DNA of 64,000 nt from RPQJ01 sp963778185 (GTDB lineage Bacteria; Pseudomonadota; Gammaproteobacteria; Steroidobacterales; Steroidobacteraceae), in contig CAVZTF010000003.1 of the NCBI GenBank assembly GCA_963778185.1, positions 1,798,001-1,862,000 of the forward strand. Reading direction: 5' to 3'. The notes beneath the pieces were generated by a model. It saw only the letters and a program-made list of their open reading frames with translations. It made no database searches and was not told where the DNA came from. This document shows positions 28,986-37,840 of the stretch, piece by piece. A program made the position numbers and the translations under genes. Every line of letters starts with the position of its first letter. Within the stretch, counting starts at the first letter, position 1.

Positions 28986-29903
28986 ATGGAAATCGCACTG
29001 GTCCTGGCCGCAATCGCCGTCATCTTCATTGTCCAGACGTTCAAGATCGTCCCGCAGCAGAACGCGTGGGTGGTCGAGCGACTCGGCAAGTACGACCGCA
29101 CGCTGACGCCGGGCCTCAAGTTCGTCGTGCCGTTCGTCGAGCGCGTGGCCTACAAGCACTCGCTCAAGGAAGTGCCGCTCGACGTGCCCAGCCAGGTCTG
29201 CATCACGCGCGACAACACGCAGCTGCAGGTCGATGGCATCATCTACTTCCAGGTCACCGATCCGATGCGCGCGAGCTACGGCTCGTCGAACTACGTGCTC
29301 GCCATCACGCAGCTGGCGCAGACGCTGCTGCGCTCGGTCATCGGCAAGATGGAGCTCGACAAGACCTTCGAGGAGCGTGACGCCATCAACGCGTCGGTCG
29401 TGAGCGCGCTCGACGAGGCGGCCGCCAACTGGGGCGTGAAGGTGTTGCGCTACGAGATCAAGGACCTGACGCCGCCGAACGAGATCCTGCGCGCGATGCA
29501 GGCGCAGATCACCGCCGAGCGCGAGAAGCGCGCGCTGATCGCGGCCTCCGAAGGCCGCAAGCAGGAGCAGATCAACATCGCGACCGGCGAGCGCGAGGCG
29601 TTCATCGCGCGCTCCGAGGGCCAGCGGCAGGCCGAGATCAACAATGCCGAGGGCGAGGCGGCGGCGATCATCACCGTCGCGAATGCGACCGCGGACGCAA
29701 TCCGCAAGGTTGCCGAGGCGATTCGTTCCCCGGGCGGCGAGCAGGCGGTCCAGCTCAAGGTGGCAGAGAAGGCCGTCGAGGCCTACGCGCAGCTCGCGCA
29801 GAAGAACAACACCATGATCGTGCCGGGCAACATGACCGAGGTCTCGGCGCTGATTGGCACGGCCATGACCCTGATGAAGGGCAAGGTCGCGGGAGCGCCG
29901 TGA
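28986..29903 (+). CDS. qmcA: SPFH/Band 7 stomatin-like protein QmcA
   Basis: 305-residue membrane-anchored scaffold protein. It has an N-terminal hydrophobic helix (about 1-17). The Band 7 domain follows (about 18-180) with the QQNAWVVERLGKYDRTLTPGL entry motif and DLTPPNEILRAMQAQ. A long coiled coil rich in E/R/A then leads to a C-terminal helix ending in the GTAMTLMKG region. Length matches QmcA. Paired with nfeD upstream; its stop overlaps the GTG of the phosphatase gene (GTGA). Confidence 0.94.
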   Translation: MEIALVLAAIAVIFIVQTFKIVPQQNAWVVERLGKYDRTLTPGLKFVVPFVERVAYKHSLKEVPLDVPSQVCITRDNTQLQVDGIIYFQVTDPMRASYGSSNYVLAITQLAQTLLRSVIGKMELDKTFEERDAINASVVSALDEAAANWGVKVLRYEIKDLTPPNEILRAMQAQITAEREKRALIAASEGRKQEQINIATGEREAFIARSEGQRQAEINNAEGEAAAIITVANATADAIRKVAEAIRSPGGEQAVQLKVAEKAVEAYAQLAQKNNTMIVPGNMTEVSALIGTAMTLMKGKVAGAP

Positions 29904-30976
29904 CGGGCGAGCCCGACAACAAGGCGCTCGGCCGGCTCGTCGATGGACCGCTGGACGTCGTCGGCGACGTGCACGGCGAGATCGACGCGCTGCGCGAGCT
30001 GCTCGGGCACCTCGGTTACGACGAGCGTGGCGTCCACTCAGATGGCCGCCATCTCGTCTTCGTCGGTGACCTCTGCGATCGCGGGCCGGACAGCCCGGCC
30101 GTGCTCGACGCGGTGCTCAGCTTCGTCGCGGCCGGCCACGCGCAGTGCGTGCTCGGCAACCACGAGGTCAACGCGCTCCTGAACGCGCCGAAGCACGGCA
30201 ACGGCTGGTTCTTCGATCGCGACCACGAGCGCGCCGCGGGCGAGTTCCTGCACTCGAAGTCCGCCACACCCGAGCGCCGCACTGCGTGGCTGCGCTGGCT
30301 GAATCGCACGCCGCTCGCGCTCGAGCGCGATGACCTGCGCATCGTGCATGCCTGCTGGAACAACGAGGCGATCGTGGCCGTCGGCCTGGCGCTCGAGGAC
30401 GTGAGCTACGCCGAGGCGCACGAAGCATTCCACGCGCTCACCAAGGCGGCCTTGCGCCGGAGCGGCATCGACCGGCAGGCGGCGCAAGAGCTGCAGCAAT
30501 ACCGCCACGCCCTGTGGCGTCGCGACGCACGCGTGCCGCTGCTGCCGGCCTACGCCGAGGAAGCGAAGACGCAGCAGAACGAGAACCCGGTGAAAGTGCT
30601 CACGTCGGGACTCGAGTGGCCGGCGGACTCGCCCGTGTGGGCCGGCGGTCGCTGGCGCATGACACACCGCTCGCGCTGGTGGAAGGAATACGCCGAGCGC
30701 GTGCCGGTGATCGTGGGGCACTACTGGCGGCGCGATGCGCGCGCCGAGCCCCAGGAAGTCACCGGCGACTGGGACTATCCGCTCGAGGACTACGCGCCGT
30801 ACTCGTGGATGGGCCCGCGCCGCAACGTGTTCTGCGTGGACTACTCCGTCGGCGGGCGCTATCTCGAGCGCGCCCGTGGCCGCATGTCACCTCCGTTCCA
30901 GACGCGGCTCGCGGCCATGCGCTGGCCCGAGCGCGAGCTCGTGTTCGATGACGGGGAGCGGGTCGCGGCGCACTGA
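29900..30976 (+). CDS. metallophosphoesterase, PPP/ApaH-like
   Basis: 358-residue calcineurin-like phosphatase with the PPP-type motifs GDVHGEID (about 16-23), GDLCDRGPDS (about 54-63) and GNHEVN (about 87-92). C-terminal histidines such as VGHYWRR complete the binuclear metal site. The family includes ApaH, PrpE and Ser/Thr protein phosphatases; substrate (phosphoprotein or dinucleotide) is open. The GTG start overlaps the qmcA stop by four bases, so it is translated together with the membrane scaffold. Confidence 0.9.
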   Translation: MTGEPDNKALGRLVDGPLDVVGDVHGEIDALRELLGHLGYDERGVHSDGRHLVFVGDLCDRGPDSPAVLDAVLSFVAAGHAQCVLGNHEVNALLNAPKHGNGWFFDRDHERAAGEFLHSKSATPERRTAWLRWLNRTPLALERDDLRIVHACWNNEAIVAVGLALEDVSYAEAHEAFHALTKAALRRSGIDRQAAQELQQYRHALWRRDARVPLLPAYAEEAKTQQNENPVKVLTSGLEWPADSPVWAGGRWRMTHRSRWWKEYAERVPVIVGHYWRRDARAEPQEVTGDWDYPLEDYAPYSWMGPRRNVFCVDYSVGGRYLERARGRMSPPFQTRLAAMRWPERELVFDDGERVAAH

Positions 30977-31038
30977 TTGCCTCTGGCGTCGATCGTCCCT
31001 CATAGTGACGCCGTGTGACCGGCCCAGGGGAGGGCGCC

Positions 31039-32370
31039 GTGAGCGACCAGAAGAACAACGCGCGCTACGCGATCGCGGTGCTGTTCGGCATCAACTTCAT
31101 GAACTTCTTCGATCGCCAGATCGCGGGAGCGCTCGGCGAGCCGATTCGCATCGAGTTCGGCCTGAACGACACGCAGCTCGGACTGCTCGCGACGGCCTTC
31201 ATGCTGGTGTACGCGGCGGTCGGCGTGCCGGTCGGCCGACTCACCGACCACTGGTCGCGCACGCGCCTGATCGCGATCGGCGTCACGGTCTGGAGCCTGC
31301 TCACCGCCGCTTCGGGACTCGCGTGGAATTTCCTCACCTTCGCGCTGAGCCGCATCGGCGTCGGCATCGGCGAGGCGAGCTGCGCGCCGGCGAGCCAGTC
31401 CCTGATCGGCGACCTCTACCCGCCCGAGCGCCGCGCCAAGGCCATGGCCACGTTCATGCTCGGCCTGCCCCTCGGCCTGTTCGGCGCCTACCTGCTCTCG
31501 GGGTACATCGGCGAGCTCTGGGGTTGGCGGGCCGCGTTCTACGTCGCCTGCGTGCCGGGGCTGATCCTGGCGGTCATGGCGCTCTTCATTCGCGAGCCGT
31601 TGCGCGGCAGTACCGAGCAGCACGCGACGGCGCTGGTCGAGCCGGTGAAATCGCCCTATCGGACAGTGATGCGCATCCGCACGCTGTGGTGGGTGGTGCT
31701 GTCGGGCATGCTCTTCAACTTCAACAGCTACGCCGTCAACATCTTCCAGACGCCCTTCCTGCAGCGCTACCACGAGCTGGGCCTGCGCGACGCGAACAAC
31801 CTTTCCGCGTTCTCGCTCGGGCTGGCGGGCGTGGCGGGGTTGCTGCTCGGCGGGTGGCTCGGCGACCGGCTGCGCAAGAATTACGCGAACGGCCGTCTCG
31901 TGCTCGCCGGTGTCGCGATGGGCCTCGGCGCGCCCTGCGTGTACTTCGCGCTGCAGCAGCCGACGGGCGGCGTGGGCACCTTCGCGCTGCTCATGGGCAC
32001 GGCGACGGCGCTGTCCTTCGTCTACTACTCGACCGTGTACAGCGCCATCCAGGACGTGGTCGAACCGCGCCTGCGCGGCACGGCGGTCGCGCTCTATTTC
32101 TTCGCCATGTACGTGCTCGGGGCGAGTTTCGGCGCGACCATCATGGGCGCGGTCAGCGACTACTTCGCGCACCAGGCGATGCTCGAGGCGGGTGCCACGG
32201 AAATGACCACGCCGTTCCGCGCCGCCGGGCTGCACTCGGCGATGTACATCATCCCGGCGCTCATGCTCCTGTGTTCGCTGTCGCTCTTCGGCGCCGCGCG
32301 CACGGTCAAGGCCGACATGTGGCGGCTGCAGGCGCAGCTCGCAGGGGGCAGGCTGCAGCGGACGTCCTGA
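31039..32370 (+). CDS. MFS transporter
   Basis: 443-residue major facilitator with twelve predicted helices. The loop 2-3 motif GVPVGRLTDHWSRTRLIAIG is the canonical MFS motif A, and FMNFFDRQIAGALGEPIR at helix 1 resembles the ACS/Spns-like (anion or sphingolipid-type) group. I use GTG 31039 because GGGGAGGG (31027-31034) is correctly spaced; a GTG at 31015 is also in frame. The substrate is unknown. Confidence 0.9.
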   Translation: MSDQKNNARYAIAVLFGINFMNFFDRQIAGALGEPIRIEFGLNDTQLGLLATAFMLVYAAVGVPVGRLTDHWSRTRLIAIGVTVWSLLTAASGLAWNFLTFALSRIGVGIGEASCAPASQSLIGDLYPPERRAKAMATFMLGLPLGLFGAYLLSGYIGELWGWRAAFYVACVPGLILAVMALFIREPLRGSTEQHATALVEPVKSPYRTVMRIRTLWWVVLSGMLFNFNSYAVNIFQTPFLQRYHELGLRDANNLSAFSLGLAGVAGLLLGGWLGDRLRKNYANGRLVLAGVAMGLGAPCVYFALQQPTGGVGTFALLMGTATALSFVYYSTVYSAIQDVVEPRLRGTAVALYFFAMYVLGASFGATIMGAVSDYFAHQAMLEAGATEMTTPFRAAGLHSAMYIIPALMLLCSLSLFGAARTVKADMWRLQAQLAGGRLQRTS

Positions 32371-32459
32371 GGCGGGCCCCGCCCGGACCTGCGCCGAACC
32401 GTGCCCCGCGAGCGACGAACCGTTTCCAGACCCGGGAACCGCCCGGTAAGCTGCCGCCG

Positions 32460-33527
32460 GTGACGCTCGACGACCTCCGCCGCAATCGCAGCCTGCTGTT
32501 CTGGGGACTCCACACGCTCGGGTGGAGCGCCTACCTCATCACGCAGTACATGGGCGCGCTGCTCTACGAGAAGCCGGCGGCCTACATCAAGGTGGTGCTG
32601 GTCGCGGGGGCGAGCGGCTTCCTGCTCTCGGCGCCGCTCCGGTACGTCTACCGATGGCTGTGGAGCCGGCCGCCGCTGGTCATCATCCCCTCGGTGCTGC
32701 TGGCGGCCTGGCTCACGGCACTCGCCTGGCGCGTGGTCATCAATACCTCCTACGCCCGGTTCGTCGAGGACTGGATGGCCAAGGAGCCCTGGTACGGCAT
32801 CTTCGGCGGCGCCCTGAGTTCCACCTACCTGCTGCTCTGCTGGTCCGGACTCTATTTCGGCATCAAGTACTACGAGACCCTGCAGACCCAGCGGGAGGAG
32901 ACCCTGCGGGCCTCGGCGCTGGCGCAGGAGGCGCAGGTGAAGATGCTGCGTTACCAGCTGAACCCGCATTTCCTCTTCAACACGCTCAACGCGATCTCGA
33001 CGCTCATCCTCGACAACCAGGGCAAGGTCGCGAACCAGGCCGTCGGGCGGCTGTCGGACTTCCTGCGCTACACGCTCGACCAGGACCCGATGAAGAAGGT
33101 GACGCTGCGCCAGGAGATGGACGCGCTCAACCTCTACCTCGGCATCGAGAAGCTGCGCTTCGGCGAGCGACTGCGCCTGCATTTCGACATCGACGACGCG
33201 GCGTACCCGGCGCTGGTGCCGTCGCTGATCCTCCAGCCGCTGATCGAGAACGCGCTGAAGCACGCCATCGCGCCGCGCGAGGAGGGCGGGCGGCTGCGCA
33301 TCGAGGCGCACACCGACGAGCGCACGCTGAAGCTCATCGTCCAGGACGACGGCCCCGGCCTGCCGGTGGGCGTGAATCTCGGCGAGGGCCGCGGCGTCGG
33401 GTTCCGCAACACCCGCGAGCGGCTCGCCGTGCTGTATGGCGAACACCAGACGCTGGCGGTACGCTTCGCACGGCCGGGACTGCGGCTGGAGATCACAATG
33501 CCTTTCGAGAGGGCCGTGCAACCATGA
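32460..33527 (+). CDS. LytS/YehU-type sensor histidine kinase
   Basis: 355-residue kinase of the His_kinase (pfam06580) type. Four helices occupy about residues 13-140. A short coiled coil follows, then the phospho-acceptor region LNPHFLFNTLNAIS (His in HFLFN), the N box PLIENALKHAI and the G boxes DDGPGLP and GVGFRNTRERL. The start is GTG 32460; no upstream coding is evident after the MFS stop. Its TGA overlaps the ATG of the downstream LytTR regulator (ATGA), the usual gene pair. Confidence 0.92.
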   Translation: MTLDDLRRNRSLLFWGLHTLGWSAYLITQYMGALLYEKPAAYIKVVLVAGASGFLLSAPLRYVYRWLWSRPPLVIIPSVLLAAWLTALAWRVVINTSYARFVEDWMAKEPWYGIFGGALSSTYLLLCWSGLYFGIKYYETLQTQREETLRASALAQEAQVKMLRYQLNPHFLFNTLNAISTLILDNQGKVANQAVGRLSDFLRYTLDQDPMKKVTLRQEMDALNLYLGIEKLRFGERLRLHFDIDDAAYPALVPSLILQPLIENALKHAIAPREEGGRLRIEAHTDERTLKLIVQDDGPGLPVGVNLGEGRGVGFRNTRERLAVLYGEHQTLAVRFARPGLRLEITMPFERAVQP

Positions 33528-34358
33528 GCATCCGGACCATCATCGTCGACGACGAGCCGCTGGCGCGACGCGGCCTGGAACTGCGCCTCAAGGACGTGCC
33601 GGACATCGAGATCGTCGCAGCAGTGCGCGAACGGTCGCGAGGCGCTCGCCGCCATCGCGCAGGCCGCGCCCGACCTCATGTTCCTCGACATCCAGATGCC
33701 GGGGCTGTCGGGCCTCGACGTGCTGGCGCAGGTGCCGCAGGAGAGCCTGCCGATGATCGTGTTCGTCACGGCGTTCGACCGCTTCGCGATCGACGCGTTC
33801 GAGGCACACGCGCTCGACTACCTGCTGAAGCCGGTGGACGACGATCGGCTGGCGCGCGCGCTCGACCGGGTCCGGGCGCAATGGCAGCAGCGCCAGGCGC
33901 TCGCCCAGCGCGAGCAGCTGATGGCGCTGCTCGGCGACCTGACGGGCAAGGGCGAGATCGAGCCCGAGGCGCTCGCGGCCATGGCGGGACGCCCCTCGCG
34001 CCGCTACGCCGCGATGCTGCCGATCCGCGTCGGTCGCGAGACGGTGCGGCTCGACGTGTCCACCATCGACTGGATCGATGCCGCGGGCGACTACATGTGC
34101 CTGCATGCGGCGGGGCAGACTCATGTGCTGCGCGCGACGATGAAGGAACTCGAGGACATGCTGGACCCGGAGACCTTCCAGCGCGTGCACCGTTCGACGA
34201 TCGTGAACCTTGCGCGGGTGCGCTCGCTGCGCCCGCACGTCAATGGCGAGTGCTTCCTGCGCCTGCAGTCCGGGCAGGAGATCAAGCTGAGCCGCAGCTT
34301 CCGCGACAAGGTGGAGTTGCTGCTCGACCGCGCGGGGGCGGCGCCGAAGTCGGCCTGA
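33524..34358 (+). pseudogene. LytTR response regulator interrupted by a +1 frameshift
   Basis: Reading starts at ATG 33524 with IIVDDEPLARRGLELRLKD (REC acidic pocket) and is collinear to about EIVA (33608-33619). The rest of the protein lies in another frame from about 33621: CANGREALAAIAQAAPDLMF, phospho-Asp in LDIQMPG, FVTAFD, LLKPVDDDRL, and a LytTR DNA-binding domain from about 34000 (LPIRVGRETVRL... to NLARVRSLRPH). The span is 835 bases, one more than a multiple of three, so a single extra base near GCAGCAG (33617-33623) explains it. Without it the protein would be 277 residues, normal for the family. It may be a true mutation or a sequencing error. Confidence 0.85.
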
Positions 34359-34365
34359 GGCCGGT

Positions 34366-34839
34366 TCATCGCCAGGGACGGACGCGCGCGCCCACGGCGG
34401 TCAGTGCGTCCGCGATTTCTCCCAACGCGAGCATCACGCGCGCCGCCTCGAGCCTCGTGCAAATCACGGAGAGCGTGCGCCATGTGTCCCCGAACCGGTC
34501 GGCCTGCAGGCAGGCGAGCGCGTGCAGGGTGTGCGCCTCGATCCGGTTGATGCGCCAGCAGCCGAGCCGTGCGCTGGGCGGGCAGGGCGAGGGTGCGCCG
34601 TGCACGGCGGCGACGTAGCGACGGAACACGGGCAGCACCGCGCCGAGGCCGGCGCGGTCGAAAGAGTCCTGCAGGCACATCGTCGCGAAACCATCGTCAT
34701 CGTGCAGCGATGCCTCCCAGCGGATGGCCCAGACCAGGAAGCGTTCGACGCCGGTCAGGTCGCAGACCGTGACGTCGTCGTGCGCCTGCAGCGGGAGAGC
34801 GGAAGTGCCGACATCGGGTGGGGTGGCATCGAAAGTCAT
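34366..34839 (-). CDS. hypothetical protein, possibly metal-regulated
   Basis: 157-residue soluble protein that I do not recognise. It has three or four cysteines (VCDL, TMCLQ, PCPP, GCWR) and helical segments (ICTRLEAARVMLALGEIADAL). Stop is eight bases from the convergent LytTR gene. An inverted repeat (ATACGA-5-TCGTAT) lies 26-42 bases upstream of its ATG in an AT-rich patch, a suitable place for an operator. Confidence 0.65.
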   Translation of the reverse strand: MTFDATPPDVGTSALPLQAHDDVTVCDLTGVERFLVWAIRWEASLHDDDGFATMCLQDSFDRAGLGAVLPVFRRYVAAVHGAPSPCPPSARLGCWRINRIEAHTLHALACLQADRFGDTWRTLSVICTRLEAARVMLALGEIADALTAVGARVRPWR

Positions 34840-34864
34840 CTGGATGCCCTAGAAATCGTCATAG

Positions 34865-34881
34865 ATACGAATGAGTCGTAT
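34865..34881. promoter_or_regulatory. inverted repeat in AT-rich promoter patch, Fur-box-like
   Basis: ATACGA (34865-34870) and TCGTAT (34876-34881) flank ATGAG. On the minus strand the surrounding bases read TATGAGAATACGACTCATTC, which partly resembles Fur boxes (TGAGAAT...). The position, 26-42 bases before the 34839 start codon, suits an operator. The identity of the regulator is a guess. Confidence 0.4.
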
Positions 34882-34970
34882 TCTCATACAGAGCCCCTGG
34901 ATGTGCAAGCCTCCGGGCGAGCATCGCATCGGACATAACCCGCGGCCCATCACGTTTCCGGTCTGCTGCA

Positions 34971-34990
34971 CCGCGGTATTCTCACCGCGG
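34971..34990. repeat. short inverted repeat before the CBS gene
   Basis: CCGCGGT (34971-34977) and ACCGCGG (34984-34990) form a perfect seven-base stem around ATTCTC, immediately ahead of the GGAGG of the CBS gene (start 35000). It partly overlaps the ribosome binding site and could affect initiation. Confidence 0.4.
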
Positions 34991-34999
34991 AGGCCCTGA

Positions 35000-35767
35000 A
35001 TGAGACCCGACGAACCCGTATCGCGGATCATGACCGAGACCGTGGTCGTGATCGAAGTCGACCGGCCGGTGAGCGAGGTGCTGGACTGCTTCTTCCAGTA
35101 CCCCATCCACCACTTGCCCGTGGTGCGTGACGGCAGGCTGGTCGGCATGCTGAGCTCGGCCGACGTCATGAAGCTCGAGTTCTTCGTCCCCAAGGGCGCG
35201 GCCGATCGCGCCGCCTACCTCGACGAGCGACTGACCATCGAGCAGCTGATGCGATCGCCGGTGCTCAGCATGCATTCGAACGTGAGCCTCGGCGAGGCCG
35301 CCGAGCGCCTCATCGATTCGAGCGTGCATGCCGTGCCGATCGTGGATGACGACGACCGCGTGCTCGGCATCGTCACCACCACCGATGTGATTCGCAGCCT
35401 GCTGCACGGGCCGCCGCGCAACGGTCTCGTGGCGCCACCAAGCACCGTGCAGGCGCGGCCCACGGACGAATCGAACAACGAGCCGCGGTATTACCACCGG
35501 CCGGCGGACGACGAGTACCGCACGGCGATGCACACGGCCGAGGTGCTGCACGTCGAGTCACGCGACCCGCGGCACCTCGGCAAGACCCTGCTCTACCTGG
35601 ACCAGCGCCGCGACTACCTGGAGAAAGTGCTCGAGCTGGCCGATCGATTCCTGCTGACCGGCCAGGACGAGCAGGTGCATGCGCTGCTGCTCAAGGCGAT
35701 TCATGCGGCCAAGCGCGCCGAGGAGCACGCCACGGGCCGGGCGCGGGTGCCGTTCCCGCTCGAATAG
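35000..35767 (+). CDS. CBS-domain protein with C-terminal helical extension
   Basis: 255-residue protein. Two CBS domains: VSRIMTETVVVIEVDRPVSE...LVGMLSSADVMKLEFF (about 7-60) and IEQLMRSPVLSMHSNVSLGE...VLGIVTTTDVIRSLL (about 78-135). A linker and a C-terminal helical segment (about 185-250, DQRRDYLEKVLELADRFLLTG) complete it. Probably an energy-sensing cytoplasmic regulator by family; target unknown. It is a single rightward gene converging with fadH. Confidence 0.88.
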   Translation: MRPDEPVSRIMTETVVVIEVDRPVSEVLDCFFQYPIHHLPVVRDGRLVGMLSSADVMKLEFFVPKGAADRAAYLDERLTIEQLMRSPVLSMHSNVSLGEAAERLIDSSVHAVPIVDDDDRVLGIVTTTDVIRSLLHGPPRNGLVAPPSTVQARPTDESNNEPRYYHRPADDEYRTAMHTAEVLHVESRDPRHLGKTLLYLDQRRDYLEKVLELADRFLLTGQDEQVHALLLKAIHAAKRAEEHATGRARVPFPLE

Positions 35768-35785
35768 GCGAGGAGCTGCGCAGCG

Positions 35786-37831
35786 TCAGAGGCGCGCCGC
35801 CAGGCGGATTCCCTGCTCGATGGCGCGTTTCGCGTCCAGTTCCGCGGCAAGGTCGGCGCCGCCAATGAGGTGCACCGGGACGCCGGCGGCCCGCAGCGGG
35901 CCGTCGATCTCGCGCTGCGACTCCTGGCCGGCGCAGAGCACGACGGTATCCACTTCGAGCAGCATCGGCTTCTCGTGACCTTCGCCGAAGCTCACGTGCA
36001 GGCCCCGCTCGTCGATGCGCTCGTAGTTGGCGCCGTGGATCATCTCCACGCGCCTCATCTTGAGCGCCGAGCGATGGATCCAGCCGGTCGTCTTGCCCAG
36101 CCCCTTGCCGAGCGGCCCCGGCTTGCGCTGCAGCAGGTAGACGCGGCGCTCGGGCGCGTCGATCAGCGGCTTCGCCACGCCGCCGCGCGCAGTCGCCGGA
36201 TCCGTGACGCCCCATTCGGCCATCCACGCCGCAGGATCGACCGCGGTCGAATGGCCTTCGCTCACCAGGTATTCGGCGACGTCGAAGCCTATGCCGCCAG
36301 CACCCACGACCGCGACGCGCTGTCCTGCCTGGCGCCCGTGCAGCAGCAAGTCGACGTATGAGAGCACCTTTCCGCTTGCGCGATGCTCGTCCTCGCCGGG
36401 GATGTGCGGATCGCGCGGCGTGACACCCGTCGCCAGTACCACCTCGTCGTAGCGGGCGGCCGCAAGCCCGGCGGCGCTCGCGCGGGTGCCGAGCCTGAGC
36501 TGTACGCCGGTGGTCTCGATCCGGCGCCCGAAGTAGCGCAAGGTCTCCTGGAACTCTTCCTTGCCCGGGACACGCTTCGCCATGTTGAACTGTCCGCCGA
36601 TCTCGCGGGCGGCCTCGAAGAGGTCGACGCGGTGGCCCCGTTCGGCGAGCAAGGTTGCGCAGGCGAGTCCCGCGGGCCCCGCGCCGACAACGGCGATCCG
36701 CTTCGGCGCCTGCACCGGCGCGTACACGAGCTCGGTCTCGTAGGCCGCGCGCGGATTGACGAGGCAGGACGCGATTTTGCGCTGGAAGACGTGGTCGAGG
36801 CAGGCCTGGTTGCAGGCGATGCAGGTGTTGATCTCGTCGGCGCGCCCGCTCGCCGCCTTCACGACGAAATCGGGGTCGGCGAGCAGCGGCCGCGCCATCG
36901 ACACCATGTCCGCGCAGCCGTCGGCCAGGACCTGCTCGGCCACCTCCGGCGCGTTGATGCGGTTGGTGGCGCACAGGGGGATGGCGACCTCGCCCTTGAG
37001 CTTCTTCGTCACCCAGGCGAACGCGGCGCGCGGAACGGAGGTCGCGATCGTCGGCACGCGCGCCTCGTGCCAGCCGATGCCGGTATTGATGATGCTCGCG
37101 CCGGCCCGCTCGATGGCCTTCGCGAGCTGCACGACCTCCTCCCAGCTGCTGCCGTCCGGGATGAGGTCGAGCATGGAGAGCCGGTAGACGATGATGAAGT
37201 CGCGGCCCACCGCTTCACGCGTGCGCTGCACGATTTCCACGGGCAGGCGCATGCGGTTCTCGTAGCGACCGCCCCATTCGTCGGTGCGACGATTGGTGTG
37301 GGTGACGAGGAACTGGTTGATGAAGTAGCCCTCGGAACCCATCACCTCGACGCCGTCGTAACCGGCTTCGCGCGCCAGCACGGCGCAGCGCACGTAAGCG
37401 CGGATCTGGCGCTCCACGCCGCGCGAGGAGAGTGCCCGCGGCGTGAACGGCGAGATCGGCGACTTGATGCGCGACGGAGCGACGGCGAGCGGGTGGTAGC
37501 CGTAGCGGCCCGTGTGCAGGATCTGCAGCGCGATGGCTCCGCCCTCATCGTGCACGGCCGCGGTGATCGGCCGGTGCTTCGCGGCGGCCGCGTGCGTCGT
37601 CAGGCGACCGGCGAACGGCGAGGCCCAGCCTTCGATGTTGGGCGCGAAGCCGCCGGTGACGATGAGCCCCACGCCGCCGCGGGCGCGTTCCGCGAAGTAC
37701 GTGGCGAGCCGGTGGAACAGCTTCGGGTCGTCCTCGAGGCCCGTGTGCATCGAGCCCATCAGGACGCGGTTGCGCAGCTTCGTGTGGCCGAGGTCGAGCG
37801 GCGCAAGCAGGTGCGGGTAGCGATCGGTCAT
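35786..37831 (-). CDS. fadH: NADPH-dependent 2,4-dienoyl-CoA reductase FadH
   Basis: 681-residue multidomain flavoenzyme needed to degrade unsaturated fatty acids with even-position double bonds. The N-terminal old-yellow-enzyme FMN barrel covers about residues 1-330. The 4Fe-4S cysteines are CIACNQACLDHVFQRKIASC (about 339-358), and a FAD/NADPH domain carries VVGAGPAGLACATLLAERG and a second GAGGIGFDVAEYL. Length matches E. coli FadH (672). It is downstream of pit on the same strand, nine bases apart. Confidence 0.95.
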   Translation of the reverse strand: MTDRYPHLLAPLDLGHTKLRNRVLMGSMHTGLEDDPKLFHRLATYFAERARGGVGLIVTGGFAPNIEGWASPFAGRLTTHAAAAKHRPITAAVHDEGGAIALQILHTGRYGYHPLAVAPSRIKSPISPFTPRALSSRGVERQIRAYVRCAVLAREAGYDGVEVMGSEGYFINQFLVTHTNRRTDEWGGRYENRMRLPVEIVQRTREAVGRDFIIVYRLSMLDLIPDGSSWEEVVQLAKAIERAGASIINTGIGWHEARVPTIATSVPRAAFAWVTKKLKGEVAIPLCATNRINAPEVAEQVLADGCADMVSMARPLLADPDFVVKAASGRADEINTCIACNQACLDHVFQRKIASCLVNPRAAYETELVYAPVQAPKRIAVVGAGPAGLACATLLAERGHRVDLFEAAREIGGQFNMAKRVPGKEEFQETLRYFGRRIETTGVQLRLGTRASAAGLAAARYDEVVLATGVTPRDPHIPGEDEHRASGKVLSYVDLLLHGRQAGQRVAVVGAGGIGFDVAEYLVSEGHSTAVDPAAWMAEWGVTDPATARGGVAKPLIDAPERRVYLLQRKPGPLGKGLGKTTGWIHRSALKMRRVEMIHGANYERIDERGLHVSFGEGHEKPMLLEVDTVVLCAGQESQREIDGPLRAAGVPVHLIGGADLAAELDAKRAIEQGIRLAARL

Positions 37832-37840
37832 GGGCGGTCC

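Noticed and set aside
33600..33640. Programmed frameshift in the LytTR regulator
   Set aside because: No slippery heptamer with a downstream structure is visible, and the family is not known for frameshifting. A plain indel or sequencing error is more economical.
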